Positions 26,681 through 35,612 of a stretch of 64,000 bases of DNA are shown here, one piece after another. The stretch comes from Chitinophaga horti. GTDB lineage: Bacteria; Bacteroidota; Bacteroidia; Chitinophagales; Chitinophagaceae. The position numbers and the translations under genes were made by a program. The stretch lies in the NCBI RefSeq assembly GCF_022867795.2, contig NZ_CP107006.1:372001-436000 (forward strand), given 5' to 3'. How positions within the stretch are numbered: the stretch's first letter is position 1; the number at the start of each line of letters is the position of its first letter. The notes beneath the pieces were generated by a model. The model did no database searches. It was not told the DNA's origin and saw only the letters and a list, made by a program, of their open reading frames with translations.

Positions 26681-27376
26681 TCAGAAGTTATTGAGTGCGA
26701 AAACTCTTAGTGCGGTCGGAGTTTTATCGGTCCAGTTGCCTGTAAACACCACTGTGTAGTTACGGTTGGGCGCAGGATTCCATGTATAAGATACCAAAAG
26801 GCTATCGTTTGCCTGGTTGCGTATTTCAAAAATGCGGCTGTTCGCAGTCGGCGTTACCCGGTATGGTTTAAAACCGGTCAGCTGCTTGTAACCCAGGTCT
26901 GTCAATTCTTTAGGCGCAGCACCTTTAATGTTCACCGAAACAGGCTGGCTGGCCGGAGACGCGTGTACGAAACGGATACCCGCCGTGCTGTCCGTATAAA
27001 AAGGAATCGCATCGCTGGTAAAAAGTGTGTCGGGACGAGTAGTGTCGCCGATCAGGTAAAGCGTGCTGATGCTGCCCGGTGCCAGCGTAAATCCGCCCTG
27101 GAAGAGCGCCCTGGACGTATCGGAATTTTGTACCACGTACATGGGTACTTCGCCACTGCCGGTGGTAAAGGAAAATGCGGCACCATAAGCAATCGTTTTA
27201 GCGATGGTGTAAGGCGTAAGCGGACCGTTTGTGAGAGATGGAATAATAGGCTTGGCATTGGCCATTACGTTTACTACGGTAATGGTGGACACTGCTTTTA
27301 CCTCGTTTTCGCTGCTACAGGAGGAGGAGAGCACTGCGAGTGCTAAAATGGCTGGTAGACACTTGAAAAAATTCAT
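26681..27376 (-). CDS. DUF4397 lipoprotein
   Basis: A 231-residue lipoprotein (lipobox V-L-S-S-S-C). The beta-rich body contains I-R-F-V-H-A-S-P-A-S-Q-P-V-S-V-N-I-K-G, the signature of DUF4397 domains, and ends Y-T-V-V-F-T-G-N-W after a repeat-like middle. These proteins are surface or periplasmic lipoproteins of unknown function. It is transcribed toward the amidohydrolase gene with a hairpin in between, so it is probably its own transcription unit. Confidence 0.8.
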   Translation of the reverse strand: MNFFKCLPAILALAVLSSSCSSENEVKAVSTITVVNVMANAKPIIPSLTNGPLTPYTIAKTIAYGAAFSFTTGSGEVPMYVVQNSDTSRALFQGGFTLAPGSISTLYLIGDTTRPDTLFTSDAIPFYTDSTAGIRFVHASPASQPVSVNIKGAAPKELTDLGYKQLTGFKPYRVTPTANSRIFEIRNQANDSLLVSYTWNPAPNRNYTVVFTGNWTDKTPTALRVFALNNF

Positions 27377-28171
27377 GGATCGATCTGGTTGAATATTGAT
27401 TAAATAGGCCGATACAGGCTGTTTATGACAGCGCCGGCGTATTAGAGAAGCGTGTCGCAGGTAATGGTACTATCCGGATTGTAAATTTTTTTTGACAAGC
27501 GCTCCATTCATCCTAAATAGCTTTGGTTTTTTCGCGAAAAGCTGTACCTTAATCCTGCAGATGATGAACGTATGGCCCTGTGAATGAAGTAATCCTGCGT
27601 CCTTTGATAATCTGATTTAATTCGCGATATTCACAATTGTAACCAAAATTATTCCGCGCAACGCCATTAGCACAGCAAGCACCATTCTTTTATGATACTT
27701 AACCAAAATAAATAATCGAACTAAAAACGAAAGAAAAAGTCAACGCCAATAGTACATTTTTTTGAAACAGTGAAAAACCGGTTTAGCTAGCATGCCACAA
27801 GGCAACCGTTTATGAGGAAAAAGGCCCCGTTTGCAAATTGTAGCAGCTAGACTTTTCAGGCAAACCAGAAGACTACTAAACTTATTGAATTCACGTATGA
27901 AACACACAGCTTTTCAATTGGCAGTCGGTATCCGCCATTCCCGCCTGCAGCCCACATTTTCGGGATTTAGTTAGCCGGCGATAGGCCCGCTCATGTCATG
28001 CGCTTTCCCAAAAGGCGTATAGTTTTTCCGTGCGTATCAAACTACGTGCGCCCATAACGGCGTGCCGGCAATTTATTGTCTTTTCGTGTCGCATGTAGCG
28101 TCCAGCAGCGTGAGCAGGCCGTGTATTGTCCAACAATGCCTTTCATTCCACTCAACCAAAAATAGATCATC
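27377..28171. other. Long intergenic region upstream of the second SusC gene
   Basis: About 800 bp between divergent genes (DUF4397 minus, SusC plus). No open frame with recognisable features and no strong hairpin with a T-tract was found. It presumably holds both promoters and the 5' leader of the SusC transcript, but I cannot point to a convincing promoter or regulatory element. Confidence 0.6.
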
Positions 28172-31168
28172 ATGAAAAAAACAATTTACTTCCACGAGCA
28201 AGCCAGTCGCAGTTTGCTAAAACGTTTTAAAACAGGCGTTTTCAGCAAATCGGCGTGGTTGGCTTTGCTGCTTTCCCTTTGCTGGAGCTTTACTTTTGCC
28301 CAGTCCCGGCAGGTAACAGGTACGGTTACCGATGCTAAAGGCGAGGGGCTTTTTAATGTCAACGTGCGCGTTAAAGGTACTACCAGCGGTACTTACACAG
28401 ATGCCCAGGGGAAATTCAAGGTATCCGTTGCGGATAATGCCGCGGTGTTAGTATTTACTTATCTCGGTTATGAAGCAAAAGAAGTGCCGGTTGGCGAAGC
28501 GTCGGACCTGAAAATCGATCTGAAAGAATCGTTAAGCCAATTGACAGATGTGGTAGTGGTAGGTTATGGGTCCGTACAAAAAAAGAACCTGACTAATGCC
28601 GTTACTTCCATTAGCAGTAAAGACTTTTTGCAGGGCGGATTTAATAGTCCGCTGGCGCAGATAGAAGGTAAGGTAGCCGGTGTGGCGGTGTCCAACACAG
28701 CTGCTGCCGATCCGAACAACGGTGCGCAAATCCAGGTGCGTGGCGTAGGTTCCATCGGTGCCGGCTTTGAACCTTTGATCGTAATTGACGGTATGCCTGG
28801 TGGCGATCTTCGCAATATTGCGCAACAGGACATTGAATCGATCAGCGTGTTGAAAGATGCATCTGCCGCAGCGATTTACGGTACCCGTGGTGCGAACGGC
28901 GTAATACTCGTTCAAACGAAAAAGGGCAGGGCCGGTAAGGTAACACTCACGTACGACGGTTTTGCAGAACATGATGCCGTGGCCTCCAAGCCCGATATTC
29001 TTTCTGCAACAGAGTTCCTCGCCAAACAGCGCGATACCGACCGCGGCGCCCGCACGAACTGGTATGATGAGTTGATCCGGAAGGATAATTTCGGGGTGAA
29101 CCACTTCCTTACGGTAAGCGGTGGTTCGGAGAACAGCATCTTCAGACTGTCGGGTAACTTCCGTAACAAAACAGGTATAGATATAGCGACCGAGCGCCGG
29201 GAGTATGGCTACCGCGCTAATTTTCAGCAGCGTGTGCTGGACGGCCGCCTAGAGTTTTCGGGCAACCTGTCACAAAGGGTGACGAAGGAAGAGTACACTA
29301 ACTACGACGCCTTCAAAATGGCCGTGAAACTCAATCCCACGCTCCCGATCATGGATCCGAACAATCCGCTCATGTACAACACGCTGCAGGGTTTTGATAC
29401 GTACAACCCTGTGCAGAACCTGAAAGCGCGCGAGAACGGTGCTGATCATAAGTATTCGATCATTGACCTGAACATCCGGCTGAACCTGCTGAAAAACCTG
29501 AATACGGAGCTAAAATTAGCCCGGCAGGGACATGAGCGCCTGGGCCGCGAGTATCATACTTCTAAGTCGGCAGAGTCGGTGCAGAACAACCGTACCGGCC
29601 GCGCACGCCTGCAAAATGAAACCTGGGAAGACTATACGCTCGAGTGGCTGGGCAACTACAGCCTGCGTGTAGATAAACATGACATTACCGTAATGGGTGG
29701 CTACACTTACCAGGAGTTCAATACACAGGGCTTTAATGCCGAAAACATGGACTTTATTTCCGACGCTTTCAGCTACAATAATATCGGAACAGGCGCCTGG
29801 AACCTGCAGAGCGGTCGTCTCGGTATGGGTTCCTGGAAGAGTAAGGAAAAACTGGCGGCGTTTCTTGGTCGCGTTACTTACAACTACGATGATACCTACT
29901 TCTTCACAGGGTCGCTGCGTTACGAGGCCAATGGTAAATTCGGTAGCGACAACCGCTGGGGTTTATTCCCTGCATTGTCCGGTGCGTGGCGTATTTCCAA
30001 CCTGGGTGCATTGCGTGGTAACAGCGCCATCAACGAGTTGAAACTTCGCTTGTCTTACGGCGTGGTAGGTCGTTCAGGCTTCCCCCGTTACACCGCACTG
30101 GCGCGCTATTCGGCCTACGGCAAATATCGCGACGACAACGGCGAATGGATCCAGGTGTATGGTCCGGGTAATAACTATAACCCCGTACTGCAATGGGAAA
30201 AGGCGGTGGCGTACAACCTCGGTGTAGACTTCGGATTTTTCCAGAACAGGTTAACGGGTAGCATCGATGTGTTCGAACGCCAGAGCAAAGAATTGCTGGA
30301 TAACTACGATGTGCCGGTAGGGGCCTACCTGCATGATCGTATGTTCGTAAACGTAGGTACTGCCAGTTCGCGTGGCGTGGAGTTAACGACGAACTACAAC
30401 GTGGTTAACACCAGTAAATTTAACTGGACCACCACGGTAACTGGCTCTTATATCAAATCTAAACTGAAGTCATGGTCGAACGCGCAATACACAGGTAACA
30501 TCCGTTATCTGCAGGATTTGCCATCACCTGGTAATCCGGGGCCTGGTTACAGACTCGAGCCCGGTATTGAACTCGGAAGCTTCTGGGGTTATAAGTACGC
30601 CGGTGTAGACGATCAGGGCCGCATCATGGTTTGGAAAGATGGCATCGTAGGCAAGGAAAAAATCCTGGGCAGCACTGCCAGCTCCGGTACGGATAAAACC
30701 TACCTCGGACATGGTGCGCCGCATTACGAACTGTCATGGGGTAATACATTCACGTATGGAGCTTTGGACCTGAGCCTCTATTTCCGTGGCCGTTTCGATT
30801 ACAAGATCATGAACCTTTACCAGATGTACTATGGTTTGCAGGCAGAGCCAGGCATTAACCTGTTGCAGGATGCTTACGGCCGTAACGATCATATCAAGTC
30901 ACCAAAACTGATCACCGATTACTTCCTGGAAAATGGAGACTTTTTCCGGTTAGATAACCTGGTGTTGGGTTGGTCGCCAAAAGTACCGATCAAGTATGTG
31001 AATAGTTTCCGCATTTATGGCGCGGTGCGTAATGTGTTCACGCTCACCAAATACACTGGCTTAGATCCCGCTGCTGTAGGCATTACCGGCTTAACCCCCG
31101 GCTATGGCAACCTGGATGTTTATCCTATTACCCGGACGTTCACATTTGGCGCACAGGTTAATTTCTAG
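28172..31168 (+). CDS. SusC/RagA TonB-linked outer membrane protein (no STN domain)
   Basis: A 998-residue TonB-dependent transporter: signal peptide (about residues 25-45, ending F-A-Q), directly followed by the carboxypeptidase-like regulatory domain (V-T-G-T-V-T-D-A-K-G-E-G-L), the SusC signature T-D-V-V-V-V-G-Y-G, a plug domain (about 145-260) and a beta-barrel ending F-G-A-Q-V-N-F. There is no STN domain, so it should not signal through a full-length FecR. It is 16 bp upstream of its SusD partner. The pair imports an unidentified glycan or oligomer. Confidence 0.92.
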   Translation: MKKTIYFHEQASRSLLKRFKTGVFSKSAWLALLLSLCWSFTFAQSRQVTGTVTDAKGEGLFNVNVRVKGTTSGTYTDAQGKFKVSVADNAAVLVFTYLGYEAKEVPVGEASDLKIDLKESLSQLTDVVVVGYGSVQKKNLTNAVTSISSKDFLQGGFNSPLAQIEGKVAGVAVSNTAAADPNNGAQIQVRGVGSIGAGFEPLIVIDGMPGGDLRNIAQQDIESISVLKDASAAAIYGTRGANGVILVQTKKGRAGKVTLTYDGFAEHDAVASKPDILSATEFLAKQRDTDRGARTNWYDELIRKDNFGVNHFLTVSGGSENSIFRLSGNFRNKTGIDIATERREYGYRANFQQRVLDGRLEFSGNLSQRVTKEEYTNYDAFKMAVKLNPTLPIMDPNNPLMYNTLQGFDTYNPVQNLKARENGADHKYSIIDLNIRLNLLKNLNTELKLARQGHERLGREYHTSKSAESVQNNRTGRARLQNETWEDYTLEWLGNYSLRVDKHDITVMGGYTYQEFNTQGFNAENMDFISDAFSYNNIGTGAWNLQSGRLGMGSWKSKEKLAAFLGRVTYNYDDTYFFTGSLRYEANGKFGSDNRWGLFPALSGAWRISNLGALRGNSAINELKLRLSYGVVGRSGFPRYTALARYSAYGKYRDDNGEWIQVYGPGNNYNPVLQWEKAVAYNLGVDFGFFQNRLTGSIDVFERQSKELLDNYDVPVGAYLHDRMFVNVGTASSRGVELTTNYNVVNTSKFNWTTTVTGSYIKSKLKSWSNAQYTGNIRYLQDLPSPGNPGPGYRLEPGIELGSFWGYKYAGVDDQGRIMVWKDGIVGKEKILGSTASSGTDKTYLGHGAPHYELSWGNTFTYGALDLSLYFRGRFDYKIMNLYQMYYGLQAEPGINLLQDAYGRNDHIKSPKLITDYFLENGDFFRLDNLVLGWSPKVPIKYVNSFRIYGAVRNVFTLTKYTGLDPAAVGITGLTPGYGNLDVYPITRTFTFGAQVNF

Positions 31169-31184
31169 TATCCACTTAAAAAAG

Positions 31185-32879
31185 ATGAAAATGAACATAA
31201 AGAAGATAGGCACCCTGCTGCTTGGTATAACGCTGTTATCCGGCGCCTGTACGAACCTGGACGAGGAGCCGTTTGACATCCTGCCCTCGGGCAATTACTA
31301 CCAGGATAAAAACTCTGTAATTGCAGCTTTGCTAAGGCCTTACGAACATGGCCACTGGTGCGGCTGGGATGGTGATCGCTGGCTGCTGTCCGAACTTACG
31401 GCCGATAACTTTGTTTGGACGCAAAAAGGTAAACACGGCTACGATGGCGGCGACTGGATTCGCCTGCATGGCCATAGCTGGAACGTGGACGATGGCCATA
31501 TTAACGGCGGCTGGGTAGGCCCGTACCAGGGCATCGGGCAATGCAACGTAATTTCTGCTGACATCGAAAAGCTCGACTACGCCCGCTTCGGCCTACCGGA
31601 AACCGACAAGGCACAACACCTTTCGGAGCTGCGCACGCTACGTGCCTGGTTCTACCTGTTCCTGATCGATTACTTCCGCACGGTACCGATCTACAAAGAG
31701 CCGCAGAAAATCGAAGCACAAAGCACCCCGCAGGAGGTGTTCAACTACATAGAAACGGAGTTGAAAGAATCGCTGCCCGGGTTGCCGAAGAATGGGCATG
31801 CCGGTCGTTGGGACCAGGGTGGAGCGGCGGCGCTGCTCGTGCGTTTATACCTCAATGCAGAAAAATGGATCGGCACGCCCAAGTATACCGAGTGCGCCAC
31901 CATCGCCCAGGAAATTATCGATGGCAAGTACGGCACCTATTCCCTGGACGCTGACTACCGTGGCCCGTTCCGTTCCGGCTTGAAAAACGTTCGTTCTCCG
32001 GAGAACATTTTCGAGTTTCCCCACGCGAAAAATATCTACGAATTGGGTTGGATATACAATGCCACCATGCACTACCAGGCCCGTTATTCGCTGGACAACG
32101 ACTGGGGTGGTTGGAACGGCATTCATCTGACACCTTCGCGCGATGTAGATGGGAACCTGCTGCCTTACAAGCTGGGCATGCCTTACGAGCGCTACGAGGC
32201 TACCGACTATCGTAAACAACCATTCAAAACTACCGATGCTGCCGGCTCCCATGAAGGATTTTTCCTCGTTGGTCAGCAGTATGAGTTTAACTATTCGCGT
32301 GGTTACGGTTTCGATAGTACGAAGCCGGTGAATGGCACAGAGGAGTACAATGGTAAACCACTCGCTTATGTGGATATGGTAGGCCGTTTCTCTGAAAAGC
32401 CCGGTGGCCGCTGGGCCGAAGGCTCGCACGTAACAACCGGTGAAGAAAATTCAGGCGTAAGGCTCATGAAGTTCCCCTGGTTGCCGATGACCAAAGAGTT
32501 GTTCCAGTTCAACTCTGTACCGGAAATTCGCCTGGCCGAAATTTATTACTCGCTGGCTGAATGTAAGTACCGCGCCAACGATAAAGCAGGTGCTGCCACC
32601 TTGCTGGATGCAGTGCGTAAGCGCAACTTTCCCGTGGCTGCCTGGGCTGGTACCAGCTATGCGGCCAACCTGGCAAAACTTACCGACGATGAATTTGTGA
32701 TCGAACTAGGTCGCGAGTTTATCGGCGAACGCCACCGACGCACCGACCTCGTTCGCTGGGACCGATTTGGCGCCGAGTGGTGGGATAAGCCTGTAGATGG
32801 CAAAGACCGCAGCGTGTTCCCGATCCCGCAACGCGCGCTCAACTCCAACCCATTGCTCAAGCCTAACGGCTATGAGTGA
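31185..32879 (+). CDS. SusD/RagB family nutrient-binding lipoprotein
   Basis: A 564-residue outer-membrane lipoprotein with lipobox L-L-S-G-A-C. The SusD core is intact: E-P-F-D-I-L-P-S-G-N-Y-Y near the start, the helical L-R-T-L-R-A-W-F-Y-L-F-L-I-D-Y-F segment, A-L-L-V-R-L-Y-L-N-A-E and the C-terminal R-G-R-E-F-I-G-E-R-H-R-R-T-D-L-V-R-W pattern. It forms the lid on the upstream SusC barrel. ATG 31185 is chosen just after the SusC stop; the open frame extends upstream inside susC. A strong terminator follows. Confidence 0.92.
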   Translation: MKMNIKKIGTLLLGITLLSGACTNLDEEPFDILPSGNYYQDKNSVIAALLRPYEHGHWCGWDGDRWLLSELTADNFVWTQKGKHGYDGGDWIRLHGHSWNVDDGHINGGWVGPYQGIGQCNVISADIEKLDYARFGLPETDKAQHLSELRTLRAWFYLFLIDYFRTVPIYKEPQKIEAQSTPQEVFNYIETELKESLPGLPKNGHAGRWDQGGAAALLVRLYLNAEKWIGTPKYTECATIAQEIIDGKYGTYSLDADYRGPFRSGLKNVRSPENIFEFPHAKNIYELGWIYNATMHYQARYSLDNDWGGWNGIHLTPSRDVDGNLLPYKLGMPYERYEATDYRKQPFKTTDAAGSHEGFFLVGQQYEFNYSRGYGFDSTKPVNGTEEYNGKPLAYVDMVGRFSEKPGGRWAEGSHVTTGEENSGVRLMKFPWLPMTKELFQFNSVPEIRLAEIYYSLAECKYRANDKAGAATLLDAVRKRNFPVAAWAGTSYAANLAKLTDDEFVIELGREFIGERHRRTDLVRWDRFGAEWWDKPVDGKDRSVFPIPQRALNSNPLLKPNGYE

Positions 32880-32902
32880 TGATTAGGTTGGTTGATAAAG
32901 GC

Positions 32903-32938
32903 AGGCGGCCGGTGTAATACCGGCCGCCTTGTTTTTTT
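32903..32938 (+). terminator. Rho-independent terminator after the second SusCD pair
   Basis: Perfect 11-bp stem AGGCGGCCGGT (32903-32913) with ACCGGCCGCCT (32919-32929), loop GTAAT, then G and seven T. Confidence 0.85.
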
Positions 32939-32996
32939 ATCGGCTTTTATCTTTCTCTTCAGCCGCCGTTGTGTCACTCACTTCAGCAGCTTCACG

Positions 32997-33416
32997 CTAT
33001 TTCCCCTTATCATAATAATGCACCTTCGCAGGCTTTCCGTCCTTACCCGTTCCCGACTGTTTCGTCACGGATGGATGAAACGTAAGCTGCCTGATATATA
33101 ACGTACAAGCGTAAACGATAATGGCAATCAAAGAGGTGAGGAGTAATCCGAATCTTAATTTACGTTCGCGTGTGCGTCGTTTGTTTTCCTGTATGCGTTG
33201 CGAAACGAGCGGCCAGTCTGCATCAGCATTGAGGCTTTGTTTAAACTGCTGCCCTTCCGCGGAATTGATGCGCGCACGAAGGGTATGCCACAGGGAACGG
33301 ACTTCCTGATCTTCACTCGCGTACTGCTGTAATACAGCTGTATCCGCGGAGGATAGGTTGCCAGATATTTCGCGTAATAATAGCGTATCAATTTTTTCCC
33401 TCTGATCCGGTCGCAT
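32997..33416 (-). CDS. Short FecR-like anti-sigma factor without periplasmic domain
   Basis: A 139-residue protein. Residues 1-45 (R-E-K-I-D-T-L-L-L-R-E-I-S-G-N-L-S-S-A-D) match the N-terminal cytoplasmic part of FecR proteins. One membrane segment follows (F-G-L-L-L-T-S-L-I-A-I-I-V-Y-A). Only about 35 residues remain after it, so the FecR and STN domains are absent. It lies between a SusCD pair without STN and a divergent ECF sigma gene, suggesting a simplified sigma/anti-sigma pair. ATG 33416 is preferred; the frame can extend to a GTG at 33473. It is also possible that this is a degenerated gene. Confidence 0.6.
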   Translation of the reverse strand: MRPDQREKIDTLLLREISGNLSSADTAVLQQYASEDQEVRSLWHTLRARINSAEGQQFKQSLNADADWPLVSQRIQENKRRTRERKLRFGLLLTSLIAIIVYACTLYIRQLTFHPSVTKQSGTGKDGKPAKVHYYDKGK

Positions 33417-33991
33417 ATGATGGCGGTGGTACTGTTTCCTGTTTTTCTTCTTGTCTTCCTGCTCATTCGTCACAGGGCTTGCAATCTGTATTTGCGCTGA
33501 CTCGTCCTATGAGCCCTATCTGCATACAAAATACAAAATCTGTGAAAAAAACGAGAAGGAACTTTTGCGCCTGAACGTATTTAACACCAATGCGAAAACA
33601 CTTTATCATATATAATATGTTAAGATATTTTTAAAGAGCGTTCACCCCGAAAGGCTCTTTAGCGGTCTTCTTAGTACATCGGTACTATTTAATGTGCATC
33701 GATGGCATTTATTAAGTGTCTATAGTAGTGGGGGCCATTCCTGGCCTCCAATTCTTTCTTTTGCTCATACGTTTAACCACACATTAACAAGCAGACGCTT
33801 TTAAAGTCCCCCCATCATCCTTAGATTTGCGGCGTGAATTGTTAGGAATAGTTTGTCAACTTTAGGAGCCATGTAGGGCTAAACTTTCATCGTCGCATTG
33901 TGTAACCTGTTATTTTCCAGTCCGTTTTATTATTAGCTTAAGACCCAGTCTTCGTGTTTTCCAACATGAGGAGGGGGCAATGTTTTGAAAA
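33417..33991. other. Divergent promoter region (anti-sigma / ECF sigma)
   Basis: About 575 bp between the short anti-sigma (minus) and the ECF sigma gene (plus); an N-terminal extension of the anti-sigma to 33473 is possible. A GAGGAGGGGG purine run at about 33967-33976 lies near the sigma start. No other gene or strong structure is seen. Confidence 0.5.
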
Positions 33992-34480
33992 ATGGAAGCA
34001 GCTACATTTGAGACAGTTTACAGGCAGAAGTATGAGGTGTTTTGCATCGCCGCGTACGCTATTCTCGGCAATAAGGAAGATGCCAAAGATGTGGTGATTA
34101 ACCTGTTTGCGGACATTTGGGAAAAACGGGAGTATTACCAGATTGAGGACATGGAAAGTTATATGTGGCGGGCCGTTAAGAACAGATGTTTTAATCACCT
34201 CAGCAAAAGGGCCTTACAGGAAACCAGGGAACAGGACTACCAGGCCAGTCTTCTCAATTACGTACTACCAGAGGCTTTCGCCGCCGAAGTGAAGGAGGTG
34301 CTCGTTAACGCCGTGAATGAAATGCCCCCGCAACGCTTACAGGTATTCACCTCAATTTATCTTGATGAACAAAAGTATCACGAAACGGCCTCCAGCATGG
34401 GTATTTCCATCAATTCGGTTAAAACGCACATGAAACTTGCCTTAAAGCATTTGCGGATAAGGCTTTCTGAAAATTTTTAG
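33992..34480 (+). CDS. ECF RNA polymerase sigma-70 factor
   Basis: A 162-residue sigma factor. Region 2 is seen in E-V-F-C-I-A-A-Y-A-I-L-G-N-K-E-D-A-K-D-V-V-I-N-L-F-A-D-I-W. Region 4 has M-P-P-Q-R-L-Q-V-F-T-S-I-Y-L-D-E-Q-K-Y-H-E-T-A-S-S-M-G-I-S-I-N-S-V-K-T-H. It is divergent from the short FecR-like gene and close to a SusCD pair, its likely regulatory partners. It ends about 50 bp before the promoter of the histidine operon, to which it is not related. Confidence 0.88.
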   Translation: MEAATFETVYRQKYEVFCIAAYAILGNKEDAKDVVINLFADIWEKREYYQIEDMESYMWRAVKNRCFNHLSKRALQETREQDYQASLLNYVLPEAFAAEVKEVLVNAVNEMPPQRLQVFTSIYLDEQKYHETASSMGISINSVKTHMKLALKHLRIRLSENF

Positions 34481-34528
34481 GGTGGATGCGGCTACTATGG
34501 CGGCTTTGACTCTTTTTTCAAAAAATAG

Positions 34529-34558
34529 TTGCATTTTCCCCAATACTTGTTACTTTTG
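34529..34558 (+). promoter_or_regulatory. Promoter of the his operon (-33/-7 type)
   Basis: TTG at 34529-34531 and TACTTTTG at 34551-34558 match the Bacteroidota primary sigma consensus TTG / TAnnTTTG with a 19-base spacer. Transcription would begin at about 34562-34565, only a few bases before the leader peptide ATG at 34567. Confidence 0.75.
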
Positions 34559-34566
34559 TACCCGAA

Positions 34567-34629
34567 ATGAAAAATAACAACGTACATATCCATCATCATC
34601 ATTCTTACCGCGCCGGTAGGCTGGGATGA
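34567..34629 (+). CDS. hisL: Histidine operon leader peptide
   Basis: A 20-codon open frame reading M-K-N-N-N-V-H-I-H-H-H-H-S-Y-R-A-G-R-L-G with five histidine codons in six positions (34585-34602). It lies just downstream of a strong promoter and upstream of a terminator before hisG, the layout of ribosome-mediated attenuation. When charged His-tRNA is scarce, the ribosome stalls in the His run. No Shine-Dalgarno site exists, and the predicted transcript begins only 3-5 bases before the ATG. Confidence 0.9.
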   Translation: MKNNNVHIHHHHSYRAGRLG

Positions 34630-34696
34630 TTTTATGTACGATAAAAAGATATAAAAACATCATCAAAGGCTTACCGGTTCCGGTAAGCCTTTTTTA
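34581..34696 (+). promoter_or_regulatory. Histidine attenuator (pause hairpin, antiterminator, terminator)
   Basis: Three mutually exclusive pairings can be read. The leader hairpin joins CGTACATA (34581-34588) and TATGTACG (34633-34640), with ATCATC/GATGAT inside. The antiterminator joins CCGGTAGGCT (34613-34622) and AGGCTTACCGG (ends 34677), ten pairs including two wobbles. The terminator joins AAAGGCTTACCGG (34665-34677) and CCGGTAAGCCTTT (34680-34692), followed by more T. Stalling at the His codons opens the leader hairpin, frees the antiterminator strand and lets RNA polymerase read into hisG. Confidence 0.88.
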
Positions 34697-34736
34697 TTTT
34701 CGGCTGCCGGCTGACGCCTGCCAAAACCCAGAAACA

Positions 34737-35594
34737 ATGCAAAAGCTAAGAATTGCGATTCAGAAATCAGGCCGTCTACACGACGATTCTATCAAACTGC
34801 TGAAAGAATGCGGTATTGACATGAACAATGGCGTTAACAAGCTCAAAACGGAAGCCAGCAACTTCCCCCTGGAAGTGTTTTTCCTGCGCGACGATGATAT
34901 TCCGCAATACGTGGAAGATGGCGTAGCCGACATTGGTATCGTGGGAGAAAACGTAGTGCTGGAAAAAGCACGCACCGTAGATGCGATCGAGAAACTGGGC
35001 TTTGGCAAATGCCGCCTTTCGCTCGCAGTGCCTAAAGGCATGGAATACACGTCGGTAAAAGATATGCAGAACATGCGCATCGCGACCAGCTACCCGGTAA
35101 TCCTCGAACAGTTCCTGTCTAAAAATAATATCACCGCAGAAATTCATGAGATCAGCGGATCGGTGGAAATCGCTCCCGGTATAGGTTTGGCAGAAGCGAT
35201 CTGTGACCTGGTGAGCAGCGGATCTACTTTATTCATGAATGGTTTGAAAGAGGTGGAAACCGTGCTGAAGTCAGAAGCGGTATTAATCGCTAATAAAAGC
35301 CTCACAGCCGAGCAAATCCAGATCCTGGACAAATTGTTGTTCCGCATCAAGGCGGTGAAAAAAGCCAAGAATAACAAGTACGTGCTGCTGAACGCACCGA
35401 ACGATAACCTGGCCCAGATCATCAGCCTGCTGCCCGGCATGAAAAGCCCCACCGTACTGCCACTCGCAGAAGCCGGCTGGAGCTCTGTACACTCCGTGCT
35501 GAACGAAAATGACTTCTGGGACATTATCGAAAGCCTGAAAGCCGCCGGTGCCCAGGGCATCCTCGTAGTGCCGATCGAAAAAATGGTGATATAA
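34737..35594 (+). CDS. hisG: ATP phosphoribosyltransferase (long form)
   Basis: A 285-residue enzyme for the first step of histidine synthesis: ATP + PRPP to phosphoribosyl-ATP. The start M-Q-K-L-R-I-A-I-Q-K-S-G-R-L and D-I-G-I-V-G-E-N-V match the catalytic domain. The length and C-terminal part (V-L-L-N-A-P-N-D-N-L-A-Q-I ... V-V-P-I-E-K-M) show the long form with its own histidine-feedback domain, so no HisZ is needed. ATG 34737 is chosen; the frame extends upstream through the terminator. It is the first gene after the His attenuator. Confidence 0.96.
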   Translation: MQKLRIAIQKSGRLHDDSIKLLKECGIDMNNGVNKLKTEASNFPLEVFFLRDDDIPQYVEDGVADIGIVGENVVLEKARTVDAIEKLGFGKCRLSLAVPKGMEYTSVKDMQNMRIATSYPVILEQFLSKNNITAEIHEISGSVEIAPGIGLAEAICDLVSSGSTLFMNGLKEVETVLKSEAVLIANKSLTAEQIQILDKLLFRIKAVKKAKNNKYVLLNAPNDNLAQIISLLPGMKSPTVLPLAEAGWSSVHSVLNENDFWDIIESLKAAGAQGILVVPIEKMVI

Positions 35595-35612
35595 ACCGCA
35601 AAACTAAAGGAG

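Noticed and set aside
24285..27376. Operon of NmrA-like, amidohydrolase and DUF4397 genes
   Set aside because: Gaps of more than 100 bp and a hairpin at 26624-26653 suggest separate units.
27898..27975. Short frame M-K-H-T-A-F-Q-L before the second SusC gene as an attenuation leader
   Set aside because: No amino-acid bias and no terminator/antiterminator structure follow it.
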